Assembly (NCBI RefSeq): GCF_003945325.1
Contig: NZ_AP019307.1
Coordinates: 2,232,001-2,296,000 of the forward strand
Direction of reading: 5' to 3'
DNA from: Nocardioides baekrokdamisoli
Lineage (GTDB): Bacteria > Actinomycetota > Actinomycetes > Propionibacteriales > Nocardioidaceae
DNA length: 64,000 nt
Positions 45,014 to 51,705 of the stretch are shown here, in pieces. A model generated the notes under the pieces. It did not search any database. It was not told where the DNA came from and saw nothing but the letters and a program-made list of their open reading frames with translations. The position numbers and the translations under genes were made by a program. Within the stretch, counting starts at the first letter, position 1. Every line of letters begins with the position of its first letter.

Positions 45014-46306
45014 GTGCGTCGCATCGTCGCTGTCACCCTGTCCGCCGTCGCCCTGGTTGCGACGGCGATGCCGTCGGCCGGCGCTGACACCACGACGATC
45101 GCGAGGTCACTCGCTGTCGATCTGGCAACATTCATCGCCGGCGGCGTACCGATCGATTCAGCTGGGTGCTCGGCCGACCTGTTCCCGGCCTCGCCGCCGC
45201 CGACGTTCGGGATCGCCAACTCTCCGCTGGACACGCTCGCACCGTCGACGCAGCGGATCTGGACCCAGACCTTCTCGAACAGCTCGATGACCGGCGGCTC
45301 GTACGGGCCGACGATCTTCCCGAACAGTTCCGCGGACCTGGCCGTGTTCTCCACGGATGTCTACAACGGGACCTCCGGTCAAGCCGTCATCTACTACTAC
45401 AACGCGGACGGCAGTGGTTTCATCGGCCGAGCACCGATCGCGGGTACGGCCAACGCGTGGGCGCAGGTATCGGGCGCGAACCTCACCTACACCTGGACGC
45501 CATTCGACGTTGACTTCAACCCCTCGGGCGCGACCAGTACCGCCACGATCAGTGCGTTCGCAGTGGCCCACGGCCAAGCGGCAGGCGGCTGGAACGCGGC
45601 ACTCGAGTTCGGCTGCGACGCCCACAACTTCGCGTTCCAGAACGTGGTGTTCGGTGACACGCCCGGCAACCTGCAGGTCACCGACTACGAAGACCTGACG
45701 AACGACGTCGTCTCCAAGCCGTCCGCGTCCTTCGTGGCCAGCGGCGGTGCCGTGACGATCGGCGGCAGCTCCCAGTACGGCGGCCCGTCGACTGCCACGC
45801 TGTCATTCCACGACCCGACGATGAGCGCGTACGCGACCGCAAAGTCGAACGTCGCCGCCACCTCTGTCGATGACCTCACCTGCGACATGAAGACCTTCAT
45901 CTGCCGCAACCCGTTCGCCGGTGTCGGTCTGCACCCGAAGTACAACGTCGTCTACCGCTGGTGCTACGGATCGACGGTCGCCGTCCAGGCGTCGTGCGGG
46001 TCGTTCGCCACGATCCACGTCCAGGCAGTCATCGCCGCGACGTACCCATCCTCGGTGTCGAACGGCCGCTCCTTCGCCGTTACCGGCAAGGTCACGCCGC
46101 TGCGTCCCGGCACCCAGGTGACCCTGTGGGGCAAGAAGGGCACCACGACCGTCAAGCTCGGTACGGCAACGCTGAGCTCGACGGGTGCGTACAAGGTCAA
46201 CGCCACGATCCGCAGCACAGGGTCCTGGACCGTGTGGCTCACCACGCCGAACGACAAGTACAACGCCGCCGGCAAGAGCGCGGCGAAGTCGTACTCGGTC
46301 CGCTGA
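45014..46306 (+). CDS. Secreted protein of unknown function (430 aa)
   Basis: A 430-aa protein with a signal peptide (VRRIVAVTLSAVALVATAMPSAGA, cleavage near 24). The middle is Asn/Ser/Gly-rich and beta-rich, with paired Cys (DDLTCDMKTFICRN; YRWCYGS...QASCGS). The C-terminal ~90 residues resemble an Ig-like domain (VTGKVTPLRPGTQVTLWGKKG). No catalytic motif or anchor. GTG 45014 has GGAGG seven nt upstream, so the upstream ATG 44939 is rejected. It is inserted between prs and rplY, which are normally adjacent, and is followed by its own terminator. Confidence 0.8.
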   Translation: MRRIVAVTLSAVALVATAMPSAGADTTTIARSLAVDLATFIAGGVPIDSAGCSADLFPASPPPTFGIANSPLDTLAPSTQRIWTQTFSNSSMTGGSYGPTIFPNSSADLAVFSTDVYNGTSGQAVIYYYNADGSGFIGRAPIAGTANAWAQVSGANLTYTWTPFDVDFNPSGATSTATISAFAVAHGQAAGGWNAALEFGCDAHNFAFQNVVFGDTPGNLQVTDYEDLTNDVVSKPSASFVASGGAVTIGGSSQYGGPSTATLSFHDPTMSAYATAKSNVAATSVDDLTCDMKTFICRNPFAGVGLHPKYNVVYRWCYGSTVAVQASCGSFATIHVQAVIAATYPSSVSNGRSFAVTGKVTPLRPGTQVTLWGKKGTTTVKLGTATLSSTGAYKVNATIRSTGSWTVWLTTPNDKYNAAGKSAAKSYSVR

Positions 46307-46312
46307 ATCCGA

Positions 46313-46351
46313 CTCCCTCGGGATTTGGTCGTCAGGCCGATCCCGAGGGAG
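46313..46351 (+). terminator. Terminator hairpin after the secreted-protein gene
   Basis: CTCCCTCGGGAT (46313-46324) pairs with ATCCCGAGGGAG (46340-46351), a 12-bp stem with a 15-nt loop, extended outside by GAATCC/GGATTC. It starts 7 nt after the stop codon. Confidence 0.8.
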
Positions 46352-46495
46352 GATTCATTCGTTGCCTCGGCGAGGGAGCTCCGACTCCGTGATCGACAGG
46401 GCGTACGACGTCTGACGCCGTGCCGCTGTGATCACAGGGCGCGGCGTTTCGCTTTGTACGAGGCCTCCGAATCGACATTCCCCAAGGAGGACACC

Positions 46496-46942
46496 ATGGC
46501 TGTTGAGAAGCTGACCGCAGAGGCCCGCACCGAGTTCGGCAAGGGCGCCGCCCGCCGCGCCCGCCGCGAGGGCCGCATCCCCGCCGTGATCTACGCGAAC
46601 GACGTCGAGCCGATCCACATCACCCTGCCGAACCACGGCACCGTGATGGCGCTGCGCCACCACGGCAAGCACGCGATCCTCGAGCTCGAGGTCGACGGCA
46701 AGCCGCAGTTCGTCAAGACCCAGCAGGTCCAGGTCGACGACCTCCGTCGCGTGATCGAGCACATCGACTTCATCGCGATCGAGAAGAAGGACGTCGCCGC
46801 TGCCGAGGCCGAGCTCGCTGTCGAGGAAGCCGCCGAGGAGGCTGCTCACCAGGCCGCCGCCGAGGCCGCGTCGCACGAGTCGCACATGGATGACGCGTCC
46901 CTCGAGGCGCCGGTCGTTGAGGGTGAGACGGCCGAGGCCTGA
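46496..46942 (+). CDS. rplY: 50S ribosomal protein bL25, short form with acidic tail
   Basis: A 148-aa protein. The N-terminal 5S-rRNA-binding domain is complete (TEFGKGAARRARREGRIPAVIYAND; VKTQQVQVDDLRRVIEHIDFIAI). The usual CTC/TL5 beta-domain is absent. After residue ~100 the protein is only Glu/Ala-rich (AAEAELAVEEAAEEAAHQAAAEAA...), ending EGETAEA. Actinobacterial bL25 normally runs to about 190-210 aa. ATG 46496 has AAGGAGG at the right distance. There is no frameshift sign in the downstream DNA, so the shortening seems genuine. Confidence 0.92.
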   Translation: MAVEKLTAEARTEFGKGAARRARREGRIPAVIYANDVEPIHITLPNHGTVMALRHHGKHAILELEVDGKPQFVKTQQVQVDDLRRVIEHIDFIAIEKKDVAAAEAELAVEEAAEEAAHQAAAEAASHESHMDDASLEAPVVEGETAEA

Positions 46943-46965
46943 TCGCATTCGATCCCATGACAGTG

Positions 46966-47014
46966 GGGCGGATCGTCACTTCCCTTCGGGGAACGTGGCC
47001 GATCCGCCCTATTT
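46966..47014 (+). terminator. Intrinsic terminator after rplY
   Basis: GGGCGGATC (46966-46974) pairs with GATCCGCCC (47001-47009) around an inner TTCCC-TTCG-GGGAA hairpin and is followed by TATTTT, a short T-tract. Confidence 0.85.
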
Positions 47015-47051
47015 TCGTCTCCACCCCTGGGTGCCTGCGATCATCTGAGGC

Positions 47052-47633
47052 ATGACTGACGGCTCCTGGTTGATCGTCGGCCTCGGCAACCCCGGACCGA
47101 CGTACGCGGGGCACCGCCACAACATCGGGTATCTCGTGCTCGATGAGCTCGCGCGCCGGATGGGCGGCAGCCTGTCCAAGGACAAGTCGGGTCGGGCGGA
47201 CTCGCTCGAGGGTCGCCTGCGGATCGGCGGTCCGCGCGTGATCCTCGGCCGGCCCCGGTCGTACATGAACGACACCGGCGGCCCGACGAAGGCGCTGGCC
47301 GCCTTCCACAAGATCAGCCCCGACCACCTCATCGTCATTCACGACGAGCTCGACATCGATTTCGACACCCTCCGGCTGAAGCTCGGGGGAGGGGACAACG
47401 GCCACAACGGTCTGAAGTCGATCCGCTCCGCGTTGGGGGGTGGCGACTTCTACCGCGTACGCGTCGGCATCGGCCGGCCGCCCGGGCGCCAGGACGTGGC
47501 GGACTTCGTCCTCTCGAACTACTCACCGGCCGAGCGCAAGGTCGTGCCGTTCCAGGTCGACACCGCGGCGGACGCCGTCGAGACCCTGGTCGACGAGGGC
47601 CTCGAGAAGGCCCAGCAGCGTTTCAACAGCTGA
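47052..47633 (+). CDS. pth: Peptidyl-tRNA hydrolase
   Basis: A 193-aa Pth. It has IVGLGNPGPTYAGHRHNIGYLVLDEL with the catalytic His, PRSYMNDTG with the conserved Asn, VIHDELDIDFDTLRLKLGGGDNGHNGLKSI with the catalytic Asp, and FYRVRVGIGRPPG. It frees tRNA from peptides dropped by ribosomes. The start is ATG 47052. In many actinobacteria pth lies directly before mfd; here the 11-kb pst operon and further genes separate them. Confidence 0.97.
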   Translation: MTDGSWLIVGLGNPGPTYAGHRHNIGYLVLDELARRMGGSLSKDKSGRADSLEGRLRIGGPRVILGRPRSYMNDTGGPTKALAAFHKISPDHLIVIHDELDIDFDTLRLKLGGGDNGHNGLKSIRSALGGGDFYRVRVGIGRPPGRQDVADFVLSNYSPAERKVVPFQVDTAADAVETLVDEGLEKAQQRFNS

Positions 47634-47674
47634 GACTCAACTCACGTGGCCGAAAACCGGAGTGGACGGCCCAC

Positions 47675-47709
47675 GTTTGGGATTCGTTCACCTGATCCTC
47701 CCCAATCGG
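47675..47709 (+). promoter_or_regulatory. PHO-box-like site upstream of pstC
   Basis: 11-nt units: GTTTGGGATTC (weak), GTTCACCTGAT (good match to the actinobacterial PHO box GTTCACC-N4), then CCTCCCCAATC. The stretch TTCACCTGATCCTCCCCAA closely matches the site at 54327-54345 before the third PstS-like gene. PhoP is the expected regulator. Confidence 0.6.
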
Positions 47710-47760
47710 TACCGGGAGACCCCGACACTCAGTCCGTTCTGTGGCCGCTTGAGCGGTCGT

Positions 47761-47777
47761 TTCAATCGTCGATTGAA
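47761..47777. promoter_or_regulatory. Palindrome in the pstC leader
   Basis: TTCAATCG-T-CGATTGAA has perfect 8-bp arms, 38 nt before the pstC start. CCGCT-TG-AGCGG (47745-47756) lies just upstream. These may be operator or leader structures. Confidence 0.4.
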
Positions 47778-47814
47778 TGAGTTGACTTAGGTCTGTTTGG
47801 GGAGAGGGGGCCGG

Positions 47815-48819
47815 GTGTCGAGCGCTGCCGTCGAGGAGTACGTACTCGCAGACCAGCCGCGAAAGCTCACGGTTGTCCGCGACCTCCCGGACCGGATCTT
47901 CAAGATCGTCGCCACTGGCGGCGGTGTCACTGTGCTCGGGATCATGCTCCTCGTCGGGTTGTTCCTGACGCTGCGCGCCACCGATGCGATCGGCAACGCA
48001 GGGTTGTCGTTCCTCACCACCCAGGCCTGGGACACCGACAACCACCACTTCGGAGTCGCGGCCGTCCTCGTCGGCACGATCCTGATCGCCCTGGTCGCGA
48101 TTTGCGTCGCCGTCCCGCTGTCGACAGCGACCGCCCTCTTCCTCACCGAGTACGCGACGCCCAGGTTGCGCAGCTTCCTGGTCGCGGTGATCGACCTGAT
48201 GGCGGCGATCCCTTCGGTCGTCTACGGCCTCTGGGGCTTCTTCCTGCTGCAGAGCCGGGTGGCCCCGGTCTCGATGTGGATCTCCCGCCATTTCGGCTGG
48301 ATCCCGATCTTCAAGGTCGACGGGCAGGATCCCAACAACCCGATCCCGTCCAGCGCCGCGTTCACGTCCTCCACGCTCATCGCTGGCCTCGTCGTCGGCA
48401 TGATGGTGACCCCTGTCGTGAGCTCGATCATGCGTGAGGTCTTCTCGCAGGTCCCGCTGGGCGAGCGTGAGGGCGCACTCGGGCTCGGCGCCACTCGCTG
48501 GGGTGTGATCCGCTCGGTCGTCCTGCCGTTCGGCAAGGGAGGCATGATCGGCGGCACCATGCTCGGCCTCGGCCGCGCTCTCGGCGAGACGATCGCCGTC
48601 CTCATGATCGTGTCGCCTGTCTTCACGATCCAGCCGCACATCCTGCAGTCCGGCGCGATCTCGGTCTCGTCGCTGATCGCGCTCAAGTTCGGTGAAGCCA
48701 ATCACTTCGGCCTCTCCGCCCTGATGGCAGCCGGCCTGGCGCTCTTCCTGATGACCTTGGTCATCAACTTCGCCGCATCGTCCATCGTCGCCCGGTCGCG
48801 GTCTGGAGCCAGTTCATGA
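47815..48819 (+). CDS. pstC: Phosphate ABC transporter permease PstC
   Basis: A 334-aa permease with about six membrane helices. The conserved cytoplasmic EAA-type loop is ALGLGATRWGVIRSVVLPFGKGG. PSVVYGLWGFFLL and the C-terminal LGRALGETIAVLMIV are typical of PstC. The N-terminal ~25 residues are cytoplasmic. GTG 47815 (VSSAAVEEYV) has GGAGAGGGGG upstream; a TTG six codons earlier is rejected. The stop overlaps pstA (ATGA). It is the first gene of the operon, which is unusual because pstS normally comes first. Confidence 0.95.
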   Translation: MSSAAVEEYVLADQPRKLTVVRDLPDRIFKIVATGGGVTVLGIMLLVGLFLTLRATDAIGNAGLSFLTTQAWDTDNHHFGVAAVLVGTILIALVAICVAVPLSTATALFLTEYATPRLRSFLVAVIDLMAAIPSVVYGLWGFFLLQSRVAPVSMWISRHFGWIPIFKVDGQDPNNPIPSSAAFTSSTLIAGLVVGMMVTPVVSSIMREVFSQVPLGEREGALGLGATRWGVIRSVVLPFGKGGMIGGTMLGLGRALGETIAVLMIVSPVFTIQPHILQSGAISVSSLIALKFGEANHFGLSALMAAGLALFLMTLVINFAASSIVARSRSGASS

Positions 48820-50057
48820 CGATCGTGGCGGAGAAGGCCGGCAAGCCAACGACTCACATCCCGCAGCACGCGGAGCAGCCGGCGACCGAGAGTCGTGTGG
48901 TCACCGCAGGCGTACGCATCGGCGACGCACTCTCGCTGAGTGGAGCAGCACTCGCCTCGTTCACCCTGACGGCGTTCCTGTCGAGTCAGATCGCGCCGAT
49001 CCGCGGCTTCCTGGCGTTCTTCTTGATCGCGTACGTGCTGTTCGTCGGCATCTATGCGCTCATCGTGTCCTTCGACGAGACGCCCTCGGTCGTCCTGGAC
49101 CGCGTGGTGGCTGTCCTCGTCCAGTCCGGAGCACTCCTCCTCGTGTTCACCCTCGGGACCGTACTGATCTACACGGTCATCCGGGGCGGGCATGCCTTCA
49201 TGCACTGGAACCTGTTCACGCAGGACATGTCGACGACCGGCCCACTGGATGCGCTGTCGAAGGGCGGTGTCTGGAACGCGATCTACGGCACGTTCATCCA
49301 GATCTCGATCGCGCTCGCGATCACGATTCCGCTCGGGATCACCACGGCGCTGTTCCTGTCGGAGTTCCCCAGCCCGTTCACGAAGTTCGTACGCACCATC
49401 GTCGAGGCGATGACCGCGCTGCCGTCCGTGGTCGCCGGTCTCTTCATCCTGGCGTCGTTCATCCTCGCGCTCGGTTTCCAGAAATCAGGGCTTGCGGCCG
49501 GCCTGGCGATCTCCGTGATGATGCTGCCGATCATGATCCGTGCCTCGGACGTGGTCTTCCGGTTGGTGCCGAACACTCTCAAGGAGGCCAGTCTCGGCCT
49601 CGGGGCGAGCCACTTCCGTACCGTCTGGACTGTCGTTCTGCCGACCTCGCGATCCGGCCTGATGACCGCGATCATCCTGGCGACGGCACGTGGTGTCGGC
49701 GAGACGTCGCCGGTCCTGCTGACCGCTGGCTTCACCTCGACGATCAACTACGACCCGACCAGCGGACCGATGCCATCGCTGCCGCTGAACATCTTCGAGT
49801 TCACCAGGAACAGCCCGACGCAGGTCATGATCCAGCGTGGCTTCGGCACCGCCCTCGTCCTGATGTCGCTGGTCCTGATCCTCTTCATCGCGGCGCGCTG
49901 GTTCGGCGCGCAGACCGTGGCCAAGAAGGCCGAGCGCAAGCGCAAGCGCGCCCTGCTGGTCCGTCGTGTCCGCAACCTCCTGTCCACGGTTGGCCAGCGC
50001 TCCAGCGCGCCGACCGAGCCCGTATCCGAGACCGTTCCTGGGAGCTCCCATGTCTGA
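48816..50057 (+). CDS. pstA: Phosphate ABC transporter permease PstA
   Basis: A 413-aa permease, longer than the usual ~290 aa because of an N-terminal region with extra membrane helices (about 30-120: LSLSGAALASFTLTAFL, GFLAFFLIAYVLFVGIYALIV, VLVQSGALLLVFTLGTVLIYTV) and a basic C-terminal tail. The core has the loop EASLGLGASHFRTVWTVVLPTSRSG and ALPSVVAGLFILASFI. ATG 48816 overlaps the pstC stop. The coding end overlaps the first PstS-like gene by 8 nt. Confidence 0.94.
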   Translation: MTIVAEKAGKPTTHIPQHAEQPATESRVVTAGVRIGDALSLSGAALASFTLTAFLSSQIAPIRGFLAFFLIAYVLFVGIYALIVSFDETPSVVLDRVVAVLVQSGALLLVFTLGTVLIYTVIRGGHAFMHWNLFTQDMSTTGPLDALSKGGVWNAIYGTFIQISIALAITIPLGITTALFLSEFPSPFTKFVRTIVEAMTALPSVVAGLFILASFILALGFQKSGLAAGLAISVMMLPIMIRASDVVFRLVPNTLKEASLGLGASHFRTVWTVVLPTSRSGLMTAIILATARGVGETSPVLLTAGFTSTINYDPTSGPMPSLPLNIFEFTRNSPTQVMIQRGFGTALVLMSLVLILFIAARWFGAQTVAKKAERKRKRALLVRRVRNLLSTVGQRSSAPTEPVSETVPGSSHV

Positions 50058-51705
50058 TCTGATCCGTCGCCGCGTTGCGGCCGTTGTGATGGCGGTGCTG
50101 AGCACGCTGGCCGTCGTCGGTGTGGTCGCACCGTCGTTCGCCGACTCCTACACCCCGATCACTGGTGAGGGTTCGTCGTGGGCCTCGAACGCCATCCAGG
50201 ACTGGGCCGCGGCGGTGCACAGCTCGGGCATCCAGGTGAACTGGGCACCGAACGCCTCCGTCACCGCCCTGACGAACTACGCCAACGGGAACTCGGACAA
50301 CTTCGTCGCCTCCGACGTCCCGTACGGACTGCCCGGTGGTCAGACTCCCGGCGTCCCGGGCCGTGGATTCGGGTACGTCCCGGACGTCGCCGGTGGTACG
50401 GCGCTGATGTACAACCTGTCGGTCGGCGGACAGCGGTTCACCAACCTCAAGCTGTCGGGCCCGGTGATCGCGGGCATCTTCCAGGGCACGATCAAGCTCT
50501 GGAATGACCCGCAGATCAAGGCGTCCAACCCGGGCGTCGCCTTACCTCCGCTGCAGATCACCCCGGTGATCCGTGCCGACCAGTCCGGCTCGACGTACCA
50601 GTTCTCGCTCTACCTCGCCAAGAGCTTCCCCGGTCAGTGGCACTGCGGCGCCTTCACCGACCCGTCCAGGTGCAGCAGCTGGGCGAGCCTCAAGGGCCAG
50701 AGCGGTGACTCCGGCGTCGCCGGGTACGTGTCCCAGTCGGGCAATGTGGGATCGATCGGCTACGTGCAGTATTCGTACGCGCTCCAGAGTGGCTACCCGG
50801 TCGCGAAGGTGCTCAACAACTCCGGCTACTACGTCTTGCCGACCGCCTCCAACGTGGCTGTCGCCTTGCTCGGCGCCAAGGTGAACATGAACGCCTCGGA
50901 CCCCAGCAACTACCTGACCCAGGATCTGTCGGGCGTCTACACCTCGGGCGACCAGCGCGCGTACCCGATCTCCTCGTACTCCTACTTTGTGCTGCCGACC
51001 GCGACCACCAACGGTGTCTCCACGACCACGGGCCACACGATCGCCGCGTTCGCGAACTACGCCCTGTGCAGCGGGCAGAAGGACATGCCGACCCTCGGCT
51101 ATTCGCCGCTGCCGATCAACCTCGCCAAGGCAGGGCTCGACCAGGTGAAGAAGGTCCCCGGTGCGTCCACTGCGAGCATCAACATCAACAGTTGCAACAA
51201 CCCGACGTTCTCCGCGAACGGGACGAACACCCTGGCCCTGAACGCGCTCTACCCCGACCTGTGCGACAAGCAGGGTGCGGCGGCCAGTTGCTCCTATGGC
51301 AAGTCATCCCACGGGACGTCCTCCAGCTCGGCCGGTCAGGGCGACAACAACGCGGTCGGCAACCACACCAGCGGAAGCGGTTCGAGCGGCGGGAGCTCTC
51401 CGGTCGTCGGCGGCGGTGGCAGCGGTACGACCGGCGTACCCGGCAACACCACGCCGGGTGGCACGGGAAAGGGTGGCGCGGGTGGCGGCAGCAACAGCCT
51501 CAGCCTGACCAACCCCAACGGGCAGTACACCTGTGATCCCGACACCGGTCAGTGCACCAAGTTGTCGGCGACGCCGACGCTCGTCTCCGACCACGCGGGC
51601 TCGACGTTCGCACAGTGGGCGATCTGGGCGGCGCTGATCGGCGTGGTCGCACTGGTGGCGGCGCCGCCGATCACGGTCCTCCTCAAGCGGCGGGCGGCCC
51701 GCTGA
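50050..51705 (+). CDS. pstS: PstS-like phosphate-binding protein with C-terminal membrane anchor
   Basis: A 551-aa protein. A Sec signal peptide (to FA-D near 30) is followed by a PstS-type domain (ITGEGSSWASNAIQDWAA; VRFNVSD-equivalent FVASDVPYGLPGG; VIRADQSGSTYQFSLYLAK; GYVSQSGNVGSIGYVQYSYA). Next come a Gly/Ser/Thr-rich linker of about 100 residues and a C-terminal helix WAIWAALIGVVALVAAPPITVLLKRRAAR. There is no lipobox Cys, so tethering is by this helix, unlike the lipoprotein PstS of most Gram-positives. ATG 50050 overlaps pstA, and the stop overlaps the next gene as TGATG. Confidence 0.9.
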   Translation: MSDLIRRRVAAVVMAVLSTLAVVGVVAPSFADSYTPITGEGSSWASNAIQDWAAAVHSSGIQVNWAPNASVTALTNYANGNSDNFVASDVPYGLPGGQTPGVPGRGFGYVPDVAGGTALMYNLSVGGQRFTNLKLSGPVIAGIFQGTIKLWNDPQIKASNPGVALPPLQITPVIRADQSGSTYQFSLYLAKSFPGQWHCGAFTDPSRCSSWASLKGQSGDSGVAGYVSQSGNVGSIGYVQYSYALQSGYPVAKVLNNSGYYVLPTASNVAVALLGAKVNMNASDPSNYLTQDLSGVYTSGDQRAYPISSYSYFVLPTATTNGVSTTTGHTIAAFANYALCSGQKDMPTLGYSPLPINLAKAGLDQVKKVPGASTASININSCNNPTFSANGTNTLALNALYPDLCDKQGAAASCSYGKSSHGTSSSSAGQGDNNAVGNHTSGSGSSGGSSPVVGGGGSGTTGVPGNTTPGGTGKGGAGGGSNSLSLTNPNGQYTCDPDTGQCTKLSATPTLVSDHAGSTFAQWAIWAALIGVVALVAAPPITVLLKRRAAR

